64,000 bases of DNA from Gaiellasilicea sp963707575 (GTDB lineage Bacteria > Actinomycetota > Thermoleophilia > Gaiellales > Gaiellaceae): the NCBI GenBank assembly GCA_963707575.1, contig OY970171.1:434001-498000 (forward strand), in the 5' to 3' direction. Position 1 is the first letter of the stretch. Each line of letters opens with the position of its first letter. Positions 50,829 through 57,878 of the stretch are shown here, in pieces. The notes beneath the pieces were generated by a model. It saw nothing but the letters and a program-made list of their open reading frames with translations. It was not told where the DNA came from and searched no databases. The position numbers and the translations under genes were made by a program.

Positions 50829-51290
50829 CTACTCGTTGAGGTATGCGCGCAGACGTGCAGCGTACGGAGCTCGCTCGTTCTTTGTCGTCCACCGAACGCG
50901 GAGCGAATTGCGGTAGAGATCGTCGCCTTCGTACCGCGGATAGACGTGAACGTGGAAATGCCACACATCTTGATTGCCAGCTGGCTCGTTGTGTTGCCGC
51001 ATTGACGTGCCGTCGCAGCCGTATGTCTCCCTGATGGCCTCCGCAACCCGCTTTGCAGCCCTATAGACGTCGGCCAGCTCGTGGTCCTGGATGCCGTACA
51101 CGTTCTCAACGTGGCGGTTCGCGACGACGAGCACGTGCCCGTGATTCCGCTCCCACCACTTCGGAGCGACGAACGCAGTCGCGCCGTTGGCGCGCAGGAC
51201 GACGTCGCCATGCGAAGTGACCTTGCTCTCGCCTCCCGCGACGACGCGGCAGAACGGGCAGTCGTAGTCCTCCGGCTCGTGCCGGTGCAT
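50829..51290 (-). CDS. HIT-family hydrolase
   Basis: 153-residue histidine-triad protein: CPFC near the N-terminus (possible zinc site), and the triad HFHVHVYPR preceded by HNEPAGNQDVW. HIT proteins hydrolyse nucleotide phosphoramidates, nucleotidyl adducts or diadenosine polyphosphates; the substrate here is open. It starts two bases after scpB and would be cotranscribed. Base composition is visibly less GC-rich than the neighbours (for example 50880-51070), which hints at more recent acquisition. Confidence 0.9.
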   Translation of the reverse strand: MHRHEPEDYDCPFCRVVAGGESKVTSHGDVVLRANGATAFVAPKWWERNHGHVLVVANRHVENVYGIQDHELADVYRAAKRVAEAIRETYGCDGTSMRQHNEPAGNQDVWHFHVHVYPRYEGDDLYRNSLRVRWTTKNERAPYAARLRAYLNE

Positions 51291-51292
51291 CG

Positions 51293-51895
51293 CTAAGCAG
51301 TCTTGCCCACGGCGACGCTGTGGAGCCGCTCGCGGATCTCCGCGGCCGACTCGCCCAGGTCGTCGAGGCGCGGCAGCGCGGCGATGCTCTCGAGCCCGAA
51401 CACGCGCTCGAAGAGCGGCGTCGTGCGGTAGCGCACCGCCCCTCCTGGCGCCTCCTCACGGCCGGCCTCTGCGATCAGGCCGCGCTCGAGCAGGCCGGCG
51501 ACGGCCGAGTCGGCAGCGACGCCGCGGATGCGGGCGATCTCAGGCCGGCTGCACGGGCCCAGGTACGCGACGATCGAAAGCGTCTCGAGCGCTGCCTGCG
51601 AGAGGCCCCGCTCGACCGGTCGCTCGAAGAGACGCGCGCACGCGTCGGCGGCCTCACGGGCGGCGCGGAAGGCGTAGCCGCCGGCGACGCGCTCGAGCAC
51701 GATTCCGCTGCGACCCTCGCGGTAGCGGTCTCCGAGCAGGCCGAGCGCGGTCTCGATCCGCTCCGGATCGTCGTCTGCCGCCTGCGCGAGCTCGTCGACC
51801 GAGAGGGGCGCGGAGGCGACGACGAGCAGTGCCTCCAGCGTGCGGGCGAGCTGGTCGACCGGGTTGGCGGTGATCAGGCGGAGCGGACGATCCAT
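51293..51895 (-). CDS. scpB: Segregation and condensation protein B
   Basis: 200-residue winged-helix dimer that binds ScpA and, through it, Smc. Features: LEALLVVASAPLSVDELAQA, LETLSIVAYLGPCSRPEIARIRGVAADSAVAGLLERGLI and YRTTPLFERVFGLESIAALP. The start ATG at 51895 lies inside the 3' end of scpA (22-base overlap), consistent with translational coupling. Its Smc partner is encoded at 5338-8799. Confidence 0.95.
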   Translation of the reverse strand: MDRPLRLITANPVDQLARTLEALLVVASAPLSVDELAQAADDDPERIETALGLLGDRYREGRSGIVLERVAGGYAFRAAREAADACARLFERPVERGLSQAALETLSIVAYLGPCSRPEIARIRGVAADSAVAGLLERGLIAEAGREEAPGGAVRYRTTPLFERVFGLESIAALPRLDDLGESAAEIRERLHSVAVGKTA

Positions 51896-52659
51896 TCGGC
51901 ACCTCTTTCGACGTCGGAACGCGAGACCCTTATCGGGGCGAACGGGGCTGCTTGATCCAGTGAGATCTCGCCGGCCTTGCGCAGCTCGAGCAGCGCCAGG
52001 AACGCGACGGCCTGGTCGACGCGCGACAGCCCGCCCACCTCGGCGTCGAAGTCGAAGCGCCTGCGGCGGCGGAGCACGGCGCGGAAGCGCTCGAGGAACT
52101 GCGAGACGGGTGGGAAGCGCAGCGCCATGTGCGCGAGCGAGAGCTGCGCGGGCGGCTCGGCGAGCGCGCGCAGCGCCGTCGCCAGGCGCTCCGGGTCCTG
52201 CGGCGCGAGCTTCCGCTCGGGCTGCGGCGCGAGCGGGGCGGGGCCGACGCGGAAGTAGCGGTCGCGCTCGGACGCCAGGCGCTCGGCGAGCCAGCCGGCC
52301 GCCTCCTTCATGCGCCGGTACTCGGCGAGGCGGCGCGCGAGCTCCTCGGCCGCCTCCTCGGGCTCGAGCTCGGCGAGCTCGGCCTCCTCGTCCGGGAAGA
52401 GCGCGCGGGCCTTCAGCTCGAGCAGCGACGCGATCAGGACGAGGAACTCGCCGCACGCCTCCAGATCGAGCTGGTCGCGCTCGCCCGTCTCCACCTGCTG
52501 GGCCAGCCGCTCGACGAAGGCGACGACGATCGCCGCGATGTCCACCTCGGCCGGCTCGAGCTCTTCCTTCAGGACGAGCGTCAACAGCAGGTCGAACGGG
52601 CCCTCGAACGCGTCGAGGTCCAGCTCGAGCTCACGGACTCCGGTTGCCTGGAGAGTCAC
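51874..52659 (-). CDS. scpA: Segregation and condensation protein A
   Basis: 261-residue kleisin that bridges Smc heads. The N-terminal Smc-neck-binding part reads LDAFEGPFDLLLTLVLKEELEPAEVDIAAIV; EACGEFLVLIASLLELKARALFP follows, then a variable acidic middle and a C-terminal winged helix (VDQAVAFLALLELRKAGEISLDQ). It starts nine bases after lgt and overlaps scpB by 22 bases. Confidence 0.95.
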   Translation of the reverse strand: MTLQATGVRELELDLDAFEGPFDLLLTLVLKEELEPAEVDIAAIVVAFVERLAQQVETGERDQLDLEACGEFLVLIASLLELKARALFPDEEAELAELEPEEAAEELARRLAEYRRMKEAAGWLAERLASERDRYFRVGPAPLAPQPERKLAPQDPERLATALRALAEPPAQLSLAHMALRFPPVSQFLERFRAVLRRRRRFDFDAEVGGLSRVDQAVAFLALLELRKAGEISLDQAAPFAPIRVSRSDVERGAEWIVRSA

Positions 52660-52668
52660 GCCCGGAGG

Positions 52669-53550
52669 CTAGCGGCGCGATCGGACGCGGCCGCGCGGGA
52701 CGGCCATCGCCGGCGGCGGCTCGACCTTGCGCTCGCGCCGGCCGCGCCGAGGGGTGCTACGGCCGTGGAAGAACTGCCACCAGACGAAGAACGCGAGCGA
52801 GAGCACGAAGACGACGAGCGAGACCCACGCGTTCACGCGCATGCCCGCGAGCTCGCTCGACGGATCGACGCGCAGTTGCTCGAGGAAGAAGCGAAAGCCG
52901 GTGTAGAGGACGATGTAGAGCGCGAAGAGCGCCGGCGGGCGGAAGCGGTAGCGCCGGTCGAGCAGCAGCAGGATCCCTGCCGCGGTCAGGTTCCACAGCG
53001 CCTCGTAGAGGAACGTGGGATGGAACGTCTCGCTGGTGAGGTAGTCGTCGGGGCGGCGCGCGAGGTCGATCTCGAGCCCCCACGGCAGGTCGGTCGGCTT
53101 CCCGTAGAGCTCCTGGTTCCACCAGTTGCCGATGCGGCCGATCGCCTGGGCGATCAAAAGGCCCGGCGCGGCCGCATCGAGCAGGGCAAGCGCGCTGGCG
53201 CCGGCGCGGCGGGCGATGATGGAGCCGACGGCCGCGCCCAGGGCGATCCCGCCCCAGATCCCGAGGCCGCCCTCCCACACGGCGAACGGCCCCCACCACT
53301 CGTCCGGGACGTCGTCCCAGCTCGTGAGGATGTGGTAGAGCCGGGCGCCGACGATGCCGGAGCCGACGCCCCAGACCGCCACGCGGAAGATCAGGTCCCA
53401 GTCGCCTCCGCGCGCCACCCAGCGCACGCCGGTCAGCCAGATGCAGGCGGCGATGCCGGCGAGCAGCATCAGCCCGTACATGTGGATCGTCAGCGGGCCG
53501 AGCTCGAGTGTCCCCGACGAGGGGGACGGGATTGAAGCCAGGAAGGGCAC
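52669..53550 (-). CDS. lgt: Prolipoprotein diacylglyceryl transferase
   Basis: Transfers diacylglycerol from phosphatidylglycerol to the lipobox cysteine. 293 residues, seven transmembrane segments, with the Lgt signature GRIGNWWNQELYG, the conserved HMYGLMLLAG start region and a basic C-terminal tail. It is needed to mature the lipoproteins encoded at 32394-33446 and 37718-39145. The start is GTG at 53550. It heads the lgt-scpA-scpB-HIT series. Confidence 0.95.
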   Translation of the reverse strand: MPFLASIPSPSSGTLELGPLTIHMYGLMLLAGIAACIWLTGVRWVARGGDWDLIFRVAVWGVGSGIVGARLYHILTSWDDVPDEWWGPFAVWEGGLGIWGGIALGAAVGSIIARRAGASALALLDAAAPGLLIAQAIGRIGNWWNQELYGKPTDLPWGLEIDLARRPDDYLTSETFHPTFLYEALWNLTAAGILLLLDRRYRFRPPALFALYIVLYTGFRFFLEQLRVDPSSELAGMRVNAWVSLVVFVLSLAFFVWWQFFHGRSTPRRGRRERKVEPPPAMAVPRGRVRSRR

Positions 53551-53762
53551 GGGCTAGGGATTCTGCCCGCGCACGCCGGATGGCGGCGACTACAGCGTGC
53601 TTCCCGGCCGAAGCCGGCGTTCTCTGGCGCTCCGACGTGGCGCTGCCGGAGCGCGGCCGTAGGGGATAGTGCGGAGGCACAGACCCGAAGAGCCGCGTGC
53701 CGGCAGCGGCGCGAGGCGGGCGGAGCCGGGCTCTGCCCGGCGGGAGCCCGCCGGTCGGTGCG
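53551..53762. other. Structured intergenic region without a recognisable gene
   Basis: 212 bases between the 66-residue gene stop and the lgt start, both on the minus strand. It holds CCGGC-CGAA-GCCGG (about 53604-53617), an 8-bp stem GCGCTCCG/CGGAGCGC with a 12-base loop (53627-53654), and an inverted partial copy of the 99-bp repeat (53722-53747). No open frame with a ribosome-binding site was found. It presumably contains the lgt promoter. Confidence 0.5.
53722..53747. repeat. Inverted partial copy of the hairpin repeat
   Basis: The 26-base segment with stem CCGGGC-TCT-GCCCGG matches the reverse complement of the 3' part of the 99-bp element (49400-49427 and 50729-50756) at 25 of 26 positions; the difference is in the loop (TCT against TTT). 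It shows that the repeat is not confined to the aminopeptidase pair. Confidence 0.7.
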
Positions 53763-53963
53763 TCAGAGGAGGATTTGGAGCGCTAGCTCGGGCTCGCAGC
53801 CTGCGCGCAGCAGGTCGATCGCGTAGTGCAGGTCGACGTCGAGCCGGGCCGCGAGCATCGCCGCCGCCGCGCGCTCGTAGCCGGCACGCTCGAGCTCGCC
53901 GGCGCGCCAGCGCTCGATCCGCTCCTGCTCCGTCTCCTGTGTCTTCAGCTCTGCCGCAGCCAT
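53763..53963 (-). CDS. Small conserved-looking hypothetical protein (66 residues)
   Basis: Short helical protein of unknown function: an acidic/polar first half (ELKTQETEQERIERWRAGELERAGY) and a second half resembling a small helical domain (AAMLAARLDVDLHYAIDLLRAGCEPELALQILL). The ATG at 53963 has GGAAGG nine bases upstream. The leader (53964-54075) is AT-rich for this genome. The regular helix pattern and ribosome-binding site support it as a real gene; I recognise no family. Confidence 0.6.
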   Translation of the reverse strand: MAAAELKTQETEQERIERWRAGELERAGYERAAAAMLAARLDVDLHYAIDLLRAGCEPELALQILL

Positions 53964-54020
53964 CGTCAAAAACCTTCCGTCTCGTTGTACACGGTATTCG
54001 TCGTCCCGAACGCTGCGGAT

Positions 54021-54054
54021 CCCCCCTTTTGGGGTGATTGAGATAAAGGTTGAG
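54021..54054. promoter_or_regulatory. Hairpin and TTGAG direct repeats upstream of the small gene
   Basis: CCCC-TTTT-GGGG (54023-54034) lies beside two direct repeats TTGAG at 54038-54042 and 54050-54054, 12 bases apart (spacer ATAAAGG). The stretch is markedly AT-rich against its surroundings and sits 60-110 bases upstream of the 66-residue gene start. A 7-base spacer between TTGAG elements recalls HspR boxes, but those are inverted; head-to-tail repeats suit a MerR/BldC-like binder. Confidence 0.4.
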
Positions 54055-54075
54055 TAAATCCTTTGCAAGGAGGTA

Positions 54076-54969
54076 TCAGCACGGCACGCGATTGAGCCGC
54101 AGCTCGTGCGATCCGTCGGGCCGCGCAGCCTCGTAGTAGAGCCAATGCGAGCCCTCGAATTCGAGCGCGTCGAGGTAGCGGAGCGAGCCGCTCGCATGCG
54201 GTGAGACGAGCCACGGCTCGTCGACGCTGAGGCGGCGCCAGCTGCGTCCGTCGCCGGAGACGGCGAGGCCGAGTCGCTCCTCCGTGTCCTCCGCCGCACT
54301 CGCGGCGCCGTCGTAGAACCCGACGAACGTCTCTCCTGAGCGGAGGATCCCCGAGAGCCGTGCCTGGTAGCGGTCCCAGCCCGAGCCAACGGCGAGCACC
54401 TCGCCGAGCCACTCGTACTCGAGCCCGTCCCGACTGACCGCCAGTGAGGTCGGCGCGGGCCCGGCGGCCGTCAAGAACGTGCTCACGTACATCCGGTACT
54501 CGGGCCCGACGCGCACGACGTACGGGTCCTTGACGGCGTCCGTGCCGGTGCCGGCGGGCGTCAGGACAGTGCGCGCGGACGCGGGATCGAACGCCTCGGG
54601 CGCGGCAGCCTCGAGCACGTCGATGCGCCACTGCCCGTCTTCGGGATGCTCGTAGCTGACGTAGAGCAGCCAGCCGCCGGTCGGGCTGCGCTGCAGGTTG
54701 AACCGCTCCATCGACGTCGTCGCGAAGGCCTCCTTCGTCACGCGCCAGAGGTCGGTGAAGCGGACGCCGTCCGAGCTCTCGGCGATCCGGCACTCGTAGC
54801 CACGGTCCGGAGGTGGCCCGCCGCGCGGCCGCCGCAGCCGGTAGGTGAGCAGGATGCGCTCGCGTTCGGCGTCGTAGAGGACGCTCGGACAGCCGGCCCA
54901 GTTCCCGGGACCAGGCGCATCCGGCTCGAGGATCGTCGTCCCGTCCTCGGGGTCGAACGGCTCGAGCAT
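54076..54969 (-). CDS. Five-bladed beta-propeller protein, glycosyl-hydrolase-like
   Basis: 297-residue cytoplasmic protein with no signal peptide. Repeated blades show aromatic/Asp patterns as in GH32/43/62/130 propellers: NWAGCPSVLYDAERERILLTYR, ECRIAESSDGVRFTDLWRV, DAVKDPYVVRVGPEYRMYVS, LAVSRDGLEYEWLG, LAVSGDGRSWRRL. Asp in DPY and the first-blade region could be catalytic, but a full catalytic triad cannot be assigned. It follows the exported paralogues by 54 bases. It may act on a glycan or only bind one. Confidence 0.65.
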   Translation of the reverse strand: MLEPFDPEDGTTILEPDAPGPGNWAGCPSVLYDAERERILLTYRLRRPRGGPPPDRGYECRIAESSDGVRFTDLWRVTKEAFATTSMERFNLQRSPTGGWLLYVSYEHPEDGQWRIDVLEAAAPEAFDPASARTVLTPAGTGTDAVKDPYVVRVGPEYRMYVSTFLTAAGPAPTSLAVSRDGLEYEWLGEVLAVGSGWDRYQARLSGILRSGETFVGFYDGAASAAEDTEERLGLAVSGDGRSWRRLSVDEPWLVSPHASGSLRYLDALEFEGSHWLYYEAARPDGSHELRLNRVPC

Positions 54970-55023
54970 GACGCGATTATCCGGAAGGCGGAGGCTCCGA
55001 CGCCGGAGCCTCCGCCACAGGGG

Positions 55024-55515
55024 CTAGCGGCCGATCGGCGCAGGCTGCGGTGCGCTGCGGCTGCGCCGGACGAAGAGGACGAGCGCGGCCGCGAGCAGCA
55101 GCGCCAGCGCGATCCCGCCGACGGGGAGCGTGGGGAACGAGGACGGCGCCGACGCGGGGCCGACCTCGACGGGCTTGAAGGTGTGGACCTGGCTGAAGCC
55201 GTCGGCGATCTCGTACCGCCACGTCCCCGAGGACGGGAAGCGCACCTCCGCGTGGTAGACGCCGGCCCCCGGCGTCGCGACCGCCGCGAACGGCCCTGCC
55301 ACGGCACCGTCCTCGCCGTAGAGCGTGACCGTCGGCTGCAGCCCCTCGAGCGGCGTCTGGCCGTGCTGGAGCACCGTCAGGTCGACGGACCACGTCCCGC
55401 CGGCCGTCAGATCGTCGGAGGGCAGCGAGCTGAGCCCGACGGTGGCGAAGCCCCCACCGGACGCCGCAGGTACGAGCACGACGGCGGCGGCGAGCGCGAG
55501 CAGGATCTTCTTCAT
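55024..55515 (-). CDS. Exported, membrane-anchored protein (paralogue A)
   Basis: 163 residues: signal peptide (MKKILLALAAAVVLVPAASG), an outside beta domain with ATVGLSSLP, VDLTVLQHGQTPLEGLQPTV, WRYEIADGF and VHTFKP, then a C-terminal transmembrane helix (about 131-149) and a basic tail. The fold resembles YtkA/FixH/CopC-like immunoglobulin domains (inference). GGAGG lies eight bases before the ATG at 55515. It is a tandem paralogue of the next gene upstream; both follow the sigma/anti-sigma pair on the same strand. Confidence 0.75.
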   Translation of the reverse strand: MKKILLALAAAVVLVPAASGGGFATVGLSSLPSDDLTAGGTWSVDLTVLQHGQTPLEGLQPTVTLYGEDGAVAGPFAAVATPGAGVYHAEVRFPSSGTWRYEIADGFSQVHTFKPVEVGPASAPSSFPTLPVGGIALALLLAAALVLFVRRSRSAPQPAPIGR

Positions 55516-55577
55516 GAACGGGACCTCCTTCGCAGATCTGTTGCTTCCTCTACACCGCTCCACGCCGCCGGGGTCCA

Positions 55578-55961
55578 TCAGACCGCGGCGATCACGACCG
55601 GCTTGAACGTGTGCACCCGCGCGCACTCGGCGTACGGAAAGCCGTCGTAGACGGACAGGCGGTACCGGCCCGCGGCCGGGAAGACGACCCGCGCGCGGTA
55701 GGAGCCGACCCGCGCCGTCGGCTTCGCCTTGAAGACCAGCAGCTTGCCGGCGGCGTTGCGGATCCGCACCGCGGGCTTCGCGTCGGGCATCGGCGTGCGG
55801 CCGTGCTGGAGCACGCGGATCGTGACGATCCACGGCTGACCCGGCTCGAGCCCGGGCTTCGGCATCGAGCTGAGGCCGACGGTCGCCATGCAACCCGCTC
55901 TGGCGACGCCTGGCAGGACGAGGCCCGCGGCCACGACGGCCAGGAGCACGATTCTCTTCAT
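55578..55961 (-). CDS. Exported soluble protein (paralogue B)
   Basis: 127 residues with a signal peptide (MKRIVLLAVVAAGLVLPGVARA) and the same core as paralogue A: ATVGLSSMP, VTIRVLQHGRTPMPD, YRARVVFPAAGRYRLSVYDGF and VHTFKPV. It lacks the C-terminal membrane anchor and has Cys24 and Cys113, which may pair. GGAGGAGG precedes the ATG at 55961. Function unknown; the conserved HG...TP and HTFKP residues may bind a ligand or metal. Confidence 0.75.
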   Translation of the reverse strand: MKRIVLLAVVAAGLVLPGVARAGCMATVGLSSMPKPGLEPGQPWIVTIRVLQHGRTPMPDAKPAVRIRNAAGKLLVFKAKPTARVGSYRARVVFPAAGRYRLSVYDGFPYAECARVHTFKPVVIAAV

Positions 55962-56058
55962 GGTGTCCTCCTCCGGATGACGTCTCTACTACGCCGCTCG
56001 ACGCCCCAGGGTTCCCGGCCGGCTAGGGGTTCCCGGCCGGCTAGCGGTTCCCGCCCGG

Positions 56059-56775
56059 CTAGCGGACGGACTCGGCGAGCTCGAGCGCCTCGTCGCGGGA
56101 GAGGTCTCCCTCGAGGCGCAGCAGCTGTGTGCCCCGGTTCCAGAGCAGCGTGTTGCCCGCGAGCGCCGTCTGCTCGTCGGTGACGAAGCCGTCCGCGCCC
56201 ATGAACATGACGTAGTGCTCGTTCCCCGAGATGAAGAGGCCGCGCTGGCCGTCGACGGTGACGTCTTCGATCTTGGTGCCGGTGCCGGCCGCCTTCTTGT
56301 GGAAGCCGTCCCAGACGGCGCCGTCGAGCTGGGACAGCACGAGCCGCGGCTTACGGGGCGGACCGTAGACGAGCGTGGCGACCCGGCCCGCCCTGACGTA
56401 GATCGCATCCGGCTCGCCGAGGTCGACGAGCTCGAAGCCGACCCGCCGCTCCGCCTCCTCGCGGTCGACGCGCTCGCCGAGGTCGAAGGTGATCAGGTCC
56501 ACCTCCGGCAGCGACTCGACCTTCGTCACCGTCGCGCCCTGGAGCCGGAAGAGCTCGAGGAACGCGCTGCGGGCGCCCGGCGAGAACGCAAGCACGCCCG
56601 CCGCCGCGGCGAGAGCGACGGCCAGAGCGACGGCGAGCACCCGGCGCCGGCTCCTCCGGCGAGCCGGCGCCGGCCCGGCCTCGAGCGAGCGCATGACGGC
56701 GGCCGCGAGATCGGGCGTCGAGGGATACTCGACCTCCTGCCCGAGCGCCGACAGCCTGAGCTCGAGCTCGCTCAT
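56059..56775 (-). CDS. Putative membrane anti-sigma factor (DUF4367-like)
   Basis: 238 residues: short cytoplasmic N-terminal part (about 1-40), one transmembrane helix (45-64, RVLAVALAVALAAAAGVLAF) and a large outside domain ending in LLWNRGTQLLRLEGDLSRDEALELAESV, as in DUF4367 proteins of Gram-positive anti-sigma systems. The start overlaps the sigma-factor stop by four bases, the usual sigma/anti-sigma coupling. No HxxxCxxC zinc motif is seen in the cytoplasmic part, so it is not a ZAS-type factor. Confidence 0.75.
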   Translation of the reverse strand: MSELELRLSALGQEVEYPSTPDLAAAVMRSLEAGPAPARRRSRRRVLAVALAVALAAAAGVLAFSPGARSAFLELFRLQGATVTKVESLPEVDLITFDLGERVDREEAERRVGFELVDLGEPDAIYVRAGRVATLVYGPPRKPRLVLSQLDGAVWDGFHKKAAGTGTKIEDVTVDGQRGLFISGNEHYVMFMGADGFVTDEQTALAGNTLLWNRGTQLLRLEGDLSRDEALELAESVR

Positions 56776-57341
56776 GCGTCCTCCCCCAACTGGTCGCCCA
56801 GACGGTCACGGAGCCGCGCGAGCGCGCGCGACGTGCGCGACTTGACGGTGCCGCGGCGCACGGACAGGACCTCGGCCGTCTCCGCCTCGCCCAGCTCGAG
56901 CAGGTACCGGCAGGAGAGCACGAGCCGGTCGTCCTCGCCGAGCTCTTCGAGCGCCGCGAGCAGGCGGGCGCGCTCCTCCCCGGCCAGCAGGGTCCCCTCG
57001 GGGGACGGAGCCGCGTCCCCCAAGGGAGCTTCGTGGAACGCGCGCAGCGTGAGCGCGTCGCGGCGCGCGGCCGAGCGGAGGCGGTTGCGCGCCTCGTTCG
57101 CCACGATCGCGAGCAGCCAGGGCCGCAGGGGTGCGCCGCGCCGGAAGCGCGGCAGCGCGTAGTACGCCTTCACGAGCGCCGTCTGGGCGGCGTCCTCGGC
57201 GTCTGCGGCGTTACGGGTGATCAGGTATGCGGTGCGGAAAGCGAGCTCCTGGTGGTCGCGGACGAGCGTGCCGAAAGCGGCGCCGTCGCCCCGGCGCGCC
57301 CGTTCGACCAGCTGGTCCTCTGTCGGTGGCCGGCTCACCAC
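56772..57341 (-). CDS. ECF-family RNA polymerase sigma factor
   Basis: 189-residue sigma factor with region 2 (DHQELAFRTAYLITRNAADAEDAAQTALVKAYYALPRFR... PWLLAIVANEARNRLR) and region 4 (LVLSCRYLLELGEAETAEVLSVRRGTVKSRTSRALARLR). The start GTG at 57341 is 54 bases from the divergent VOC gene. It is coupled to the anti-sigma gene and probably controls itself and the exported paralogues downstream. No second copy of a recognisable ECF promoter was identified. Confidence 0.92.
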   Translation of the reverse strand: MVSRPPTEDQLVERARRGDGAAFGTLVRDHQELAFRTAYLITRNAADAEDAAQTALVKAYYALPRFRRGAPLRPWLLAIVANEARNRLRSAARRDALTLRAFHEAPLGDAAPSPEGTLLAGEERARLLAALEELGEDDRLVLSCRYLLELGEAETAEVLSVRRGTVKSRTSRALARLRDRLGDQLGEDA

Positions 57342-57395
57342 TCATGGGTTCTACACCGGGAGCTACGCTGCGGTTCCTTGGCGCGCGCTGTCGGG

Positions 57396-57800
57396 ATGAA
57401 TCACGTGGCCCTCGAGGTCGGCTCCGTCGACGAGGCGCTGGTCTTCTACGGCCGCCTCTTCGAGGTGGAGCTGCGCGAGCGCATCCCCGGGGCGGCGTTC
57501 GTCGACATGGGCGACCAGTTCCTGGCGCTGATGGAGGGCGGCTCGACCGCACCCGACCGGTACCGGCACCTCGGCCTGGTCGTCGACGACCGTGAGGGCG
57601 TGCTCGCGGCGGCGCGCGAGGCCGGCGTCGAGGTCTTCGGCGGCAACTCGTTCCTCGACCCTTGGGGCAACCAGATCCAGGTCGTCGCCTACGCCGACAT
57701 CCAGTTCACGAAGGCACCCGAGGTGCTGCGCGGCATGAGCCTCGAGCTCCCGAAGTCGGAGGCCGCCCTCGCCGAGCTGCGGGAGAAGGGTCTCGCCTAG
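57396..57800 (+). CDS. VOC (glyoxalase/bleomycin-resistance) family protein
   Basis: 134-residue vicinal-oxygen-chelate protein with two beta-alpha-beta-beta-beta units: MNHVALEVGSVDEALVFYGRLFEVEL and YRHLGLVVDDREGVLAAAREAGVEV, then FLDPWGNQIQVVAY. Metal-ligand candidates are His3, a Glu/Asp in the middle, and His in YRHLGL. The substrate is unknown. It diverges from the sigma-factor gene. Confidence 0.85.
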   Translation: MNHVALEVGSVDEALVFYGRLFEVELRERIPGAAFVDMGDQFLALMEGGSTAPDRYRHLGLVVDDREGVLAAAREAGVEVFGGNSFLDPWGNQIQVVAYADIQFTKAPEVLRGMSLELPKSEAALAELREKGLA

Positions 57801-57878
57801 TGGGCCACACGCACCACGAGTCGCTCTAGCCGGACGGGGACTCCCCTGATCGATCTCGACCACCACGACCTCGTCGGC

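Noticed and set aside
54067..54074. A perfect plus-strand Shine-Dalgarno AAGGAGGT
   Set aside because: No plus-strand start codon at suitable spacing leads into a plausible frame; the region belongs to a minus-strand leader.
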